Source of the DNA: Pasteurellaceae bacterium Macca
GTDB taxonomy: Bacteria; Pseudomonadota; Gammaproteobacteria; Enterobacterales; Pasteurellaceae
Direction: 5' to 3'
Length of the DNA stretch: 64,000 bases
Assembly (NCBI GenBank): GCA_023101485.1
Contig: LVZB01000001.1
Span: forward strand, 496,001 to 560,000
Of this stretch, positions 46,128 to 54,938 are shown one piece after another. The position numbers and the translations under genes were made by a program. How positions within the stretch are numbered: position 1 is the first letter of the stretch; each line of letters begins with the position of its first letter. The notes below the pieces were generated by a model that searched no databases, had not been told where the DNA came from, and worked only from the letters and a program-made list of their open reading frames with translations.

Positions 46128-48725
46128 TTAAAATAATTCCTTTCCTTCGGCTTTTAATACCCCCGGTGGCGGTAAGCCTAAGCGTTGTTGTAAGGCTGGG
46201 CTAGACTGCGTTGGTAAAGTGACTGCTTTTTGCACCACATAACGTTTAGTCGGCTCTGTACCTTTAATAAAATATTCGGTTAAGCCATCACCTAAGAAAC
46301 CACTTATTGGATCAATCTTCGCCTCCACAATATTTGGTGGCACGACTTCACTTTGTTCTGGCTTATCTGAAAGGGCGGTTTTCATATAGCTAATCCATGC
46401 AGGCAAGGCCGTTTGTGCCCCTGCCTCACCACGACCAAGATCCCGTTTGCTATTATCAAAGCCAACATACACTGTCGTGACAATATTTGAACCAAAGCCT
46501 GCATACCACGTCACTTTGGCATTATTCGTTGTACCCGTTTTGCCTCCAATATCATTACGCTTGATCTTATTGGCTACACGCCAACTTGTCCCCTTCCAAC
46601 TCTGTCCTTTTTCCCCCGTGATCGCCGTTTTCAACGCACTGCGCATTAAAAATGCAATCTCACCACTAATAACCCGTGGTGCATAGTGTACATCTTTGGA
46701 AATATAAGCCGAATCCGCCATTAAATTTGGCGCATTTTCACGATTTTGCGTGGCGATATTCAATTCAGGAATATCCTCTTGAGCCTCTTCTTTACCTACA
46801 ACAGTTTCCGTTTCTTGTTTCTGTGGCTCTTCAATTTTGACAAAATCAAAGTATTGTGGCTCTGGGTAAATCACAGGTTTATCGTGACAATTTAAGCAAG
46901 CCATCGCTGGATTTGCTTTAAACAACTCATTCCCATTGTTATCTAATACGCGGTCGATAATATAAGGTTCAATCAAATAACCACCATTATCAAACACGGC
47001 ATAGCCGCGTGCCATTTCTAACGGTGTGAAAGACGCGGCACCTAGAGCTAAGGCTTCGGTTGCTTTATATTGTTCACGATTAAAACCAAAGCGTTGCAAA
47101 TAATCAGCGATATATTCTACCCCTGCCATTTGCACCGTCCGCACCATCATCACATTTTTTGATTTCCCTAAACCTACCCGTAAACGCAATGGGCCTTCAT
47201 ACACATTCGGGGAGTTTTTCGGGCTCCAAGGCTTCTGACCCCGTTTGCTAATGGTAATTGGAGAATCGCTAATCGTCGTCGAAAGGCTAAGTCCTTTGTT
47301 TAAAGCTGCCGCATAGATAAAGGGCTTGATCGACGATCCGACTTGCACTAAAGATTGTGTAGCACGATTAAAGCGACTCTGCTCAAAGCTAAATCCACCG
47401 ACAATAGCTTCAATCGCACCATTTTGGCTATTAAGGGAAACTAATGCCGAATTAACCTCTGGAATCTGCCCTAGCTCCCAATTCCCTTTGCTATCTTGAC
47501 GTAACCAGATCTGTTCCCCTACATGGACAACATCCTTTACAGATCTCGGCAAGCGACCTTGAGCGGAATCATTGATAAATTTACGCGCCCAACGCATTCC
47601 TGCCATTTTTAGCTCAACACGTTCGCCATCGGAGAGCATAATCTCCGCATTCTCTTTAGTTGCGGATAATACAACCCCCCCGACAAAAGGCTCCGAAAGG
47701 GGTAATTTACTGAGATGATCGACAATCTTCTCCTCATCCCAAGGTTTATCTGTTTCAGACCATAATTTTTCCCCACCACGCCAACCGTGACGGCGATCAT
47801 AATCAATCAAATTATCTCGTAGAGCCGTTTGTGCTGTGAATTGATCCCCCGATAATACCGTGGCATAAACTTGGAAACCTTTAGTATAAGCTGCTTCTTC
47901 GCCATAGCGTTTGACCATTTCTTGACGAATCATCTCGGTGACATAATCTGCACGGAATTCCAAAGAAGCGCCATAAAACTTCGCTACCACGGGTTCAGCT
48001 TTGGCTTGGTCATACTGCTCTTTGGTAATTTTACCCACTTCTAACATACGCCCTAGCACGACATTACGGCGATTTTCAGCACGTTTGACGGAATAAAGTG
48101 GATTCATGGTGGAAGGCGCTTTCGGAAGCCCTGCAATAATCGCCATTTCCGAAAGCGTTAATTCATTGAGCTTTTTACCAAAATAGGTTTTAGCTGCAGC
48201 ACCAATCCCGTAGGAGCGATAGCCGAGGTAAATTTTATTGAGATAGAGCTCTAAAATTTCCTGCTTAGACAGATTTTCCTCAATCTCTAAGGCTAAAATT
48301 GCCTCTTTGATTTTACGCTCCATTTTTCGTTCTGGAGAGAGGAAAAAATTTCTCGCCAGCTGTTGTGTGATGGTACTTGCTCCTTGAGTATCGCCTTGGC
48401 TTGAACGCCAAATCGCCCGAAGAATACCCTTAGGGTCGATACCTTTATGTTCATAAAAACGGCTATCTTCCGTCGCAATTAACGCATCAATAAGAAGAGG
48501 TGGAACATCTTCTAGCTTCACTGGAATACGGCGTTGCTCCCCCACTTCGCCAATGAGCTTACCGTCTGCGGTAAAAATCTGCATCGGTTGTTGTAACTCA
48601 ACGTTTTTCAAACTTGCCACATCAGGCAACTCTTTCTTTAAATGCACATACAACACCCCACCGGCGACTAATCCCACAATGAGTAATGTCAGTAATGTGC
48701 TTAATATGATTTTTACGATCTTCAT
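46128..48725 (-). CDS. mrcA: Penicillin-binding protein 1A
   Basis: This is a bifunctional class A enzyme that polymerises and cross-links peptidoglycan. The 865-residue protein has an N-terminal membrane anchor (about 5-27), a glycosyltransferase domain with EDSRFYEHKGID and QGASTITQQLARNFFL (about 80-135), and a transpeptidase domain. In the latter, the SxxK motif is in VGSSIKPFIYA, followed by SDSP and KTGTTNNAK. ATG 48725 follows GAGGA by 7 bases. The periplasmic linker contains C610-L-N-C-H614, an exact CxxCH; E. coli PBP1A has CPEC at the same place, so the cysteines are conserved but the His is not general. It is divergent from comA, as in related genomes. Confidence 0.95.
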   Translation of the reverse strand: MKIVKIILSTLLTLLIVGLVAGGVLYVHLKKELPDVASLKNVELQQPMQIFTADGKLIGEVGEQRRIPVKLEDVPPLLIDALIATEDSRFYEHKGIDPKGILRAIWRSSQGDTQGASTITQQLARNFFLSPERKMERKIKEAILALEIEENLSKQEILELYLNKIYLGYRSYGIGAAAKTYFGKKLNELTLSEMAIIAGLPKAPSTMNPLYSVKRAENRRNVVLGRMLEVGKITKEQYDQAKAEPVVAKFYGASLEFRADYVTEMIRQEMVKRYGEEAAYTKGFQVYATVLSGDQFTAQTALRDNLIDYDRRHGWRGGEKLWSETDKPWDEEKIVDHLSKLPLSEPFVGGVVLSATKENAEIMLSDGERVELKMAGMRWARKFINDSAQGRLPRSVKDVVHVGEQIWLRQDSKGNWELGQIPEVNSALVSLNSQNGAIEAIVGGFSFEQSRFNRATQSLVQVGSSIKPFIYAAALNKGLSLSTTISDSPITISKRGQKPWSPKNSPNVYEGPLRLRVGLGKSKNVMMVRTVQMAGVEYIADYLQRFGFNREQYKATEALALGAASFTPLEMARGYAVFDNGGYLIEPYIIDRVLDNNGNELFKANPAMACLNCHDKPVIYPEPQYFDFVKIEEPQKQETETVVGKEEAQEDIPELNIATQNRENAPNLMADSAYISKDVHYAPRVISGEIAFLMRSALKTAITGEKGQSWKGTSWRVANKIKRNDIGGKTGTTNNAKVTWYAGFGSNIVTTVYVGFDNSKRDLGRGEAGAQTALPAWISYMKTALSDKPEQSEVVPPNIVEAKIDPISGFLGDGLTEYFIKGTEPTKRYVVQKAVTLPTQSSPALQQRLGLPPPGVLKAEGKELF

Positions 48726-48838
48726 CGAAAAATCCTCTTTTGCTAAATGACGGAACAGAACTTTCAAGGCAATATGCCCGAAAAAATTGTCGAATTATAG
48801 CAAAAAAACCGCCCTAATTCCCCATTTATTCGAGGCTT

Positions 48839-49516
48839 ATGATGAATTTCTCCTTGAAAAAACGCCCCTTATTACAAATTGGTTGTAGCGAAAACGAACG
48901 CTACATCTGCCTTGTCTATACACAACATCAGCAACAACATTACCATTTTTTAGCGAAACCCTGTGATGAAATGGCTTTTTTACACGACCAATTTACCCAA
49001 TTTCGTTTAGTGCGAGCTGTTCCTCACCATTATATTTACCGCCAAGTCACTTTCTTTCCGCCCCATTACACCGCAACACAGATCTATCGCCAGCTGATCC
49101 GCCAATTACAGCAAGAACTCCCCTTGCCTTTGGAGGCGGTTTATTTCGATTATCATCACTCCCGCCATAAAGAGGGACAACGCCTTGCCCTTTTGGCGAT
49201 CCGTCAAGATTATGCCCACGCACTTTGCCTTAAACATCGCCCAACGGTGCTGGATTGCGAGCTACACTGCCTTCTTCGAGGCTATGAACAAGCGGTCGAT
49301 TTTCAAGAAGATTTTGCCACGGCACTTCACCACCGCTGTTTTCAATTCGGAGAGCAATTTCTCCAATTCAGCCTTAACGGCATCACACTCAGCAAAACGC
49401 CCCAAGCCGACTGCCAATGCTGGGATCTATCAAGATGCCAGCTGCCTGACGCCCTGACTGATGCCACTCTCTTTTTAATTGCCCTTGGAGCTTCTCAATG
49501 GAATGGCACGGCGTAG
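48839..49516 (+). CDS. comA: Competence protein ComA (PilM-like)
   Basis: This is the first gene of the competence operon needed for DNA uptake. The 225-residue protein is a divergent PilM-type, actin-like cytoplasmic component of the type IV pilus alignment complex. Sequence similarity to PilM is weak; the call rests on position before PilN/O/P/Q-like genes and on divergence from mrcA, as in H. influenzae. ATG 48839 follows GAGG; a second ATG is next to it. An uptake signal lies inside (49288-49296). comB begins 19 bases before its stop. Confidence 0.85.
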   Translation: MMNFSLKKRPLLQIGCSENERYICLVYTQHQQQHYHFLAKPCDEMAFLHDQFTQFRLVRAVPHHYIYRQVTFFPPHYTATQIYRQLIRQLQQELPLPLEAVYFDYHHSRHKEGQRLALLAIRQDYAHALCLKHRPTVLDCELHCLLRGYEQAVDFQEDFATALHHRCFQFGEQFLQFSLNGITLSKTPQADCQCWDLSRCQLPDALTDATLFLIALGASQWNGTA

Positions 49517-50049
49517 ATCTTTCAGGGCAGAATCAAGCTCGTTGGAATAACAAAGTCCAACGGTATTTACGCTATTGGTTTGTGACGATCATCATCGCTA
49601 CCGCCCTCGCTTTTCTTCTCTGGCAAAAAGCACAAGGCTTAGCTCAACGTTATCAACAGCAAAATGCCCAACAGCATCAACTCCAACACCAAGCCCAGCA
49701 AATTCAACAAGCCCTCACGCAACTTAGCCCAAAGGAATCTCGGCTTTCACATCCAATTTCCAAACCCCAGCTCGACCATTTTCTACACTTTTTAAACAAG
49801 CTCCATGTTTCAGGCATTCTGCTGATGGTCAATATTGAGGAGGAACTCATTCACCTAGCCGGTCAAACGGATTCAGACACTTTTGCCCGTTTTGAAAACG
49901 AGCTAAAAACCTATTACCCCTACCAAATCGACCAATTCCATACTTTAGAAACGGGAGAAATTGAGTTTAGTATTAGCCTGCCACTCTCTTTCCAAAACAA
50001 AGAGGAAAAAAACGAAAAAAGCGAAGAAAAATCAGAGGGGATGAAATGA
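49498..50049 (+). CDS. comB: Competence protein ComB (PilN-like)
   Basis: This is a 183-residue bitopic inner-membrane protein. A short cytoplasmic start (MEWHGVDLSGQ) is followed by one membrane helix (about 27-44), a Gln-rich coiled coil (about 50-80, HQLQHQAQQIQQALTQL) and a small periplasmic domain. The C-terminal tail is charged (EEKNEKSEEKSEG). The layout matches PilN of type IV pili. It overlaps comA by 19 bases and comC by four bases. Confidence 0.85.
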   Translation: MEWHGVDLSGQNQARWNNKVQRYLRYWFVTIIIATALAFLLWQKAQGLAQRYQQQNAQQHQLQHQAQQIQQALTQLSPKESRLSHPISKPQLDHFLHFLNKLHVSGILLMVNIEEELIHLAGQTDSDTFARFENELKTYYPYQIDQFHTLETGEIEFSISLPLSFQNKEEKNEKSEEKSEGMK

Positions 50050-50564
50050 AAATCGACCTTAGTGCCCTTTTTTGGCAACCCGAAAGCCGTTTATATCAAG
50101 CCTGTGAATGGCTCAATCAGCACCTTTTCTGCCTACTTACTAGCACAATCTGCCTGATCTGTTTGCTACCGAGTTACTTCCTCGGTGATCAGCTCTTTCA
50201 ACTTGATGAACTTGAAACACAAATCCCCCAACTGCAAGCCCATAATCAGCAACAACAAAGCCTGCTTGACTCTCTAAAAGCCTATCAAAGTAAGCAACAA
50301 AATGCCCAAAATGTCCTGAAAATTAACCAACAACTCAACAACCTTGCGACGCAACATCACGCCAAAATCACGCAACTGCAATGGCAATTTGAAGGGGAGA
50401 AAACAATCGCTCTGGTGGTATTAGGCAAGACCTCTGCCCTTTTGCCCCTTGTGCAAACATTAAATCAGCAACCCCATTTCCAATTTAAACAACTCACCTT
50501 TCACAAACAACCCAACTATCAGATCCAACTCACGGCTCTGCTTTTGATTAAGGATTTTAAATGA
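50046..50564 (+). CDS. comC: Competence protein ComC (PilO-like)
   Basis: This is a 172-residue bitopic protein with one membrane helix (about 28-48), a Gln-rich coiled coil (about 58-105) and a periplasmic ferredoxin-like domain (about 110-172). That is the PilO layout, and PilN and PilO form heterodimers. The ATG overlaps the comB stop (ATGA), and its own end overlaps comD. Confidence 0.85.
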   Translation: MKIDLSALFWQPESRLYQACEWLNQHLFCLLTSTICLICLLPSYFLGDQLFQLDELETQIPQLQAHNQQQQSLLDSLKAYQSKQQNAQNVLKINQQLNNLATQHHAKITQLQWQFEGEKTIALVVLGKTSALLPLVQTLNQQPHFQFKQLTFHKQPNYQIQLTALLLIKDFK

Positions 50565-51010
50565 AACTGCCCCCAATTCTGCTTGCTTTATCCACCCTGA
50601 TTATCGCAACAACTGCCCAAGGCGATCCTTTTCACAGTGCACCTCAACAGGCAACCACCCATGTCGAACAAGGGGAAGAATTTACATCTCATACTCTGCC
50701 TCAGGAAAACCCAAAGGAAAGTGAAGATCTCGCTAAAACATCGCCTTGCGACTTGCCCCATTTAACGCAAGCAGAGCAATACCCTTTTGACTTTAACCAG
50801 CTTAAATTAGTCGGTTTAATTCGCATTAATGAGCATTATCAAGGGCTATTTCTCAATGAAAATCAGCAACTTATCGCCCTGAAAAAAGGGGATTTTCTCA
50901 CCCTATCCCAAACGGAAATTAGCGACATCAACCTAAAATCGATTCACTACATCGACTGGCTCAATACGCCCCAATGTGATCAACCTCGCCCCTTACAACG
51001 CAAACTTTAA
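50561..51010 (+). CDS. comD: Competence protein ComD (PilP-like)
   Basis: This is a 149-residue exported protein. A signal peptide (about 1-20, LLALSTLIIATTAQG) precedes a low-complexity linker and a C-terminal beta domain (about 75-130, FDFNQLKLVGLIRINEHYQGLFLNENQQLIALKKGDFL). This is the HR domain of PilP, which contacts the secretin. Most PilP proteins are lipoproteins; no lipobox Cys is seen in this signal. It overlaps comC by four bases, and comE follows after 9 bases. Confidence 0.82.
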   Translation: MKLPPILLALSTLIIATTAQGDPFHSAPQQATTHVEQGEEFTSHTLPQENPKESEDLAKTSPCDLPHLTQAEQYPFDFNQLKLVGLIRINEHYQGLFLNENQQLIALKKGDFLTLSQTEISDINLKSIHYIDWLNTPQCDQPRPLQRKL

Positions 51011-51019
51011 GGAGAAAAA

Positions 51020-52282
51020 ATGCGTATTCTATTACTCTGCTTCGCACTTTTAGTGCCAAGGTTAAATGCCGAAACGATCTCCCTTTCCCTCAAAGATGCT
51101 CCCAGTGCCGAGGTGCTGGCATACCTTGCCGAAGAAACAGGTAAAAATCTGATCCTCAATGACGAGATGAAAACCATTAAAGCACTACGCCTTGAAAACC
51201 GCACCTTTGCCGAGGTACTGAACACCATTGCACAGAGTCATCAACTTATGGTGAAACAAGAACACGGCGTTTATTCCCTCACACCCAAAGCCACGCCGTC
51301 ATCATTACCGCCCTTGCCTTCACAGGAGAAACAAGTGGTGGCATTACCTGCTAAACTCAAACTGCAAACGAAGAGCATTAAACTGCACTATACCAAGGCT
51401 TCAGAGATGATCGATTCCCTCACCAAAGGCAGTGGTTCGCTTCTTAGCGAACAGGGCTATCTACACTATGATGAACGTAGTAACAGTTTGATTATTAAGG
51501 ATAATCCTAATGCTATTCGGCATTTTACTGCCCTTGTGCGAGCGATGGATAAACCCGTTGAGCAGATCGCCATTGAGGCGCGAATTGTGACGATCAGCAG
51601 TGAAAATTTAAAGGAACTTGGCGTCCGTTGGGGGCTATTTACCCCAAATGAACAAACCCACCGCTTTGCTGGCAACATCGGCGAAAATGGGGCAAATCTC
51701 AACAATCTTAACGTCAATTTCCCTCTACCCAATGCGCCAAGTGTAGTGCTACAAATCGCCAAAGTGAATAGCCGAGTGTTAGATCTCGAACTCAATGCCC
51801 TTGAACGAGAAAACAGTGTGGAAATTATTGCCAGCCCTCGCCTGCTGACCACCAATAAACAAAAAGCGAGCATTAAACAAGGCACCGAAATCCCCTATGT
51901 CATTTACGACCGCAAATCCGAAAGTAATAATGTAGAATTTAAAGAAGCCGTACTTGGGCTTGAAGTCACACCTCATATTGCGAAGAATAATCAAATTCTG
52001 CTTGATTTACTCGTCACCCAAAATGCCCCCAACGATCAACACGGCGTGAATGCGCTTACCACGATTGATAAACAAGAATTGGCTACCCAAGTGTTCGCCA
52101 AACATGGCGAAACGATTATTTTAGGGGGAATCTTTCAGCATATCATTTCCAAAGGGGAAGATCGTGTGCCGATTCTTGGCTCCATTCCCTTTATCAAAAA
52201 GCTGTTTAGCCAAAGCCGAGATCGTATTTCTAAACGGGAATTAGTGATTTTTGTGACGCCACATATCATTCGAAAGGAGTAA
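51020..52282 (+). CDS. comE: Competence secretin ComE (HofQ/PilQ-like)
   Basis: This outer-membrane secretin forms the pore through which DNA enters during transformation. The 420-residue protein has a signal peptide (1-18), an N0/STN domain (about 19-80, SEVLAYLAEETGKNLILNDEM), an N1 domain (about 112-175), and the secretin core with VEIIASPRLLTTNKQKASIKQGTEIPY (about 275) and LEVTPHIAKNNQILLDLLVTQ (about 315). It is short, like HofQ, with no AMIN domains. In H. influenzae comF follows comE; here an uptake signal and nusB follow instead. Confidence 0.93.
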   Translation: MRILLLCFALLVPRLNAETISLSLKDAPSAEVLAYLAEETGKNLILNDEMKTIKALRLENRTFAEVLNTIAQSHQLMVKQEHGVYSLTPKATPSSLPPLPSQEKQVVALPAKLKLQTKSIKLHYTKASEMIDSLTKGSGSLLSEQGYLHYDERSNSLIIKDNPNAIRHFTALVRAMDKPVEQIAIEARIVTISSENLKELGVRWGLFTPNEQTHRFAGNIGENGANLNNLNVNFPLPNAPSVVLQIAKVNSRVLDLELNALERENSVEIIASPRLLTTNKQKASIKQGTEIPYVIYDRKSESNNVEFKEAVLGLEVTPHIAKNNQILLDLLVTQNAPNDQHGVNALTTIDKQELATQVFAKHGETIILGGIFQHIISKGEDRVPILGSIPFIKKLFSQSRDRISKRELVIFVTPHIIRKE

Positions 52283-52391
52283 CAAGCGGTCATTTTTAGC
52301 CACTTTTTTGCCATAAAGAACAGTAGAGAGAAAAACTGCAATATGCTAGAATCCGCGACTATTTTTTAGATCAGTTTTCCTTTGAGGTTTT

Positions 52392-52805
52392 ATGAAAATT
52401 TCCCCTCGTCGCCGTGCCCGTGAATGTGCGGTACAAGCCCTTTATTCTTGGTATATTTCACAAAATAGTATTGAACAAGTTGAGCTTAATTTCGTTACCG
52501 ATCAAGAGATGAAAGGCGTGGATATGCCTTACTTCCGCAAATTGTTACGGGGTACGGTGGAGAATATCGATGCCGTTGATACCGCCCTTCGCCCCTTTTT
52601 AGATCGCAATGAAACTGAGGTTGATCCTATTGAACGGACGATTCTACGCCTCTGCGCCTATGAATTAAAATTTGAGCTTGATGTACCTTATAAAGTGGCG
52701 ATTAACGAAGGGATCGAAGTCGCTAAAGTCTTTGGTTCTGACGATAGTCATAAATACATCAACGGTATTTTAGACAAACTTGCCCCAGCACTTGGGCGGA
52801 AATAG
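52392..52805 (+). CDS. nusB: Transcription antitermination protein NusB
   Basis: NusB pairs with NusE (S10) on boxA RNA to allow antitermination on rRNA operons. The 137-residue all-helical protein shows [15 protein letters not shown] (6-20), [22 protein letters not shown] (about 75-96) and [30 protein letters not shown] (about 103-132). An extended -10 TGCTAGAAT at 52344-52352 lies upstream. It is followed by thiL, pgpA and a LysE-type gene, the order of H. influenzae. Confidence 0.96.
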   Translation: MKISPRRRARECAVQALYSWYISQNSIEQVELNFVTDQEMKGVDMPYFRKLLRGTVENIDAVDTALRPFLDRNETEVDPIERTILRLCAYELKFELDVPYKVAINEGIEVAKVFGSDDSHKYINGILDKLAPALGRK

Positions 52806-52813
52806 GGGGCATA

Positions 52814-53778
52814 ATGGGGGAGTTTGATGTCATTGTACGCTATTTTACCCATTCATCTTCCCGTGCCGATGTGGCACTTTCCGTGGGGATGATTGTGCCT
52901 TACTCGAAATCCCCCCCCATCATCAACTCGCCATTAGTACTGATACCTTAGTCCTCGGTACGCATTTTTTTCCCGATATTTCCCCTGCGGATTTAGCCTA
53001 CAAAGCGGTAGCGGTCAATTTAAGTGATCTCGCCGCAATGGGAGCAACGCCAAAGTGGATCACCTTAGCCCTTACCTTGCCTGAAATCAATCACCCTTGG
53101 CTCGCTGAATTTAGCCAAAGTTTATTCGATATTTTGGCACAGTATGATGTCGCCTTAATTGGTGGGGATACCACCAAAGGGGCAATGTCTATCACCATTA
53201 CCGCCCAAGGTACGGTGGAAAAGGGCAAAGCGCTCTGCCGTCATCTCGCCCAAGTGGGGGACGGTATTTACGTTTCTGGCTCCCTTGGAGAGAGTGCGGC
53301 AGGCCTGGCAAAATTATGCCAAAATTCGACCGCTTGTTACGATGATGTGTTAATTCAACGCCACCTCCGCCCAACACCACGCATTGCTTTGGGGCAGTTG
53401 CTCACTCAATTTAGCCGATGTGCCATTGATATTTCAGACGGCTTACTCGCTGATTTAGGGCATATCCTTAAGGCAAGCCAATGTGGTGCGGAGATTGAAC
53501 TCTCCCAACTTCCTCTTTCTGAACCATTGCATGCTTTTTGTGATGAACAGCCAACGCAACGCACTGCTGAAGAGTACGCCCTCACAGGTGGGGAAGATTA
53601 TGAACTCTGCTTTACCCTACCCCCCGATCAATGGGCTACCTTTGAACAAAGGGCTAGTCAGCTTGCCGTAAAATGTCACCGAATCGGTAGAATTACCTCT
53701 CATCGGGGCATTCAACTACGCCGACAGGGCAAGCCCGTGGCTTTGCCAGATAAAATCGGCTTCGATCATTTCGCCTAA
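52814..53778 (+). CDS. thiL: Thiamine-monophosphate kinase, reading frame broken by one missing G
   Basis: ThiL phosphorylates thiamine phosphate to the active diphosphate. The start at 52814 gives MGEFDVIVRYFTHSSSRADVALSVG, then the frame fails at the GGGG run 52885-52888. With one more G it continues as VGDDCALLEIPPHHQLAISTDTLVLGTHFF and joins the long downstream frame. That frame has NLSDLAAMGATPKW, GGDTTKG and DISDGLLADLGHI, the ATP- and magnesium-binding motifs of the PurM-like fold. The repaired protein has 321 residues, close to 325 in E. coli. It starts 8 bases after nusB. Confidence 0.92.
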
Positions 53779-53783
53779 TACTT

Positions 53784-54254
53784 ATGAAAATTCAACTTAG
53801 CAATCCGATCCATTTTCTCGCCGTGGGCTTCGGCTCGGGTTTAATCCGCCCAGCCCCCGGCACTTGGGGCACTGTTGCGGGCTTTCTCGTGGCTATTCCC
53901 CTTTGGCTTCTGACGACCTCTCCCCTCTTTTTTTTACTTTTAACCTTAGTGAGCTTTATCGTAGGTTGCTTTATTTGTGGCAAAACAAGCCATGATCTTG
54001 GCGTACATGATGATGGGCGTATTGTGTGGGATGAAATCGTTGCGGTGTTTCTGATGTTCGGTGCATTGCCTGAATATAATGCCCTTTATTATCTCTTAGC
54101 ATTTGCAACTTTCCGTTTCTTTGATATTCTCAAGCCTTTTCCAATTCGCTATTTCGATGCGAAAGTCGAAAACGGCTTTGGTATTATGCTTGATGATGTG
54201 CTTGCCGGTCTTTATGCCCTGATTTCACTCTATCTTATTCAAGGATTTTTTTAA
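53784..54254 (+). CDS. pgpA: Phosphatidylglycerophosphatase A
   Basis: PgpA removes phosphate from phosphatidylglycerol phosphate to give phosphatidylglycerol at the inner membrane. The 156-residue protein has the conserved start FGSGLIRPAPGTWGT (about 17-31), HDLGVHDDGRIVWDEIVAVF (about 71-90, with the catalytic acids), and FDILKPFPIRYFD (about 113). About four hydrophobic segments are seen. It starts 5 bases after thiL, and the LysE-type gene begins at the next base after its stop. Confidence 0.95.
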   Translation: MKIQLSNPIHFLAVGFGSGLIRPAPGTWGTVAGFLVAIPLWLLTTSPLFFLLLTLVSFIVGCFICGKTSHDLGVHDDGRIVWDEIVAVFLMFGALPEYNALYYLLAFATFRFFDILKPFPIRYFDAKVENGFGIMLDDVLAGLYALISLYLIQGFF

Positions 54255-54878
54255 ATGTGGACGATCTTTTTTGTACAGTTAGTTGGGCTAATTAGCCCCG
54301 GTCCGGATTTCTTTTATGTTAGCCGTAAAGCGATGGGGGATTCTCGCCGAAATGCCTTGCTCGCTTCTCTTGGCATTACCTTTGGGGTGGGATTTTGGTC
54401 CCTCGTCGTGCTTTTTGGTCTCGCCTTTTTAAACCGAACCGTGCCGTCTTTCCAATATATCCTCATGGTATTAGGGGGAAGCTATCTTGCCTATAATGGC
54501 TTTAAAATGGTGCGGATTACGGAAAATGCGAAACTTGACGAAAGCCAACGCCAAAGCAAAGAAACAACCGCGTGGAAAGAGATTATCAAAGGCTTAATGA
54601 TTAACCTTTCTAACCCGAAAATTGTGGTTTTTTTTAGTAGCGTATTGGCAGGGTATGTATCCAATCTGGATAATCTAAGTGATATTTTGTTTGTATTACT
54701 GATTTTAATGGGCAGTGCGCTTGTCTATTTTGGACTCATCGCATTTCTCTTTTCTCATCGAAAAATCCGCCAATTTTATGCAAAATATAACCATTATTTA
54801 GATAATTTGGCGGGCTGTGTGTTTTTACTTTTTGGCACAACACTCATTTATGAAGGGCTTACTCATTGGTTAGGCTAA
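54255..54878 (+). CDS. LysE/RhtB family amino-acid exporter
   Basis: This is a 207-residue inner-membrane protein with about six membrane segments. The family signature LISPGPDFFYVSRKAM (about 13-28) lies after the first hydrophobic stretch, and NLSNPKIVVFFSS (about 117) is the second conserved block. Members export basic or neutral amino acids such as lysine, threonine or homoserine lactone; RhtC is the closest by feel. It directly follows pgpA, so it is the last gene of the nusB operon. Confidence 0.9.
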   Translation: MWTIFFVQLVGLISPGPDFFYVSRKAMGDSRRNALLASLGITFGVGFWSLVVLFGLAFLNRTVPSFQYILMVLGGSYLAYNGFKMVRITENAKLDESQRQSKETTAWKEIIKGLMINLSNPKIVVFFSSVLAGYVSNLDNLSDILFVLLILMGSALVYFGLIAFLFSHRKIRQFYAKYNHYLDNLAGCVFLLFGTTLIYEGLTHWLG

Positions 54879-54885
54879 CATTCAT

Positions 54886-54921
54886 AAAAAATGCCACTGT
54901 ATTACGCAGTGGCATTTTTTT
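54886..54921. terminator. Bidirectional terminator between lysE-type gene and nrfD
   Basis: AAAAAATGCCACTG / CAGTGGCATTTTTT with a seven-base loop lies between convergent operons. Confidence 0.93.
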
Positions 54922-54938
54922 ATCTTTTTTCATCGCAT

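Noticed and set aside
48768-48838. CRP-S (Sxy-dependent) site before comA
   Set aside because: The region offers only a half match (TAGCA) to TCGCA and no partner TGCGA at the right spacing. I could not support a site.
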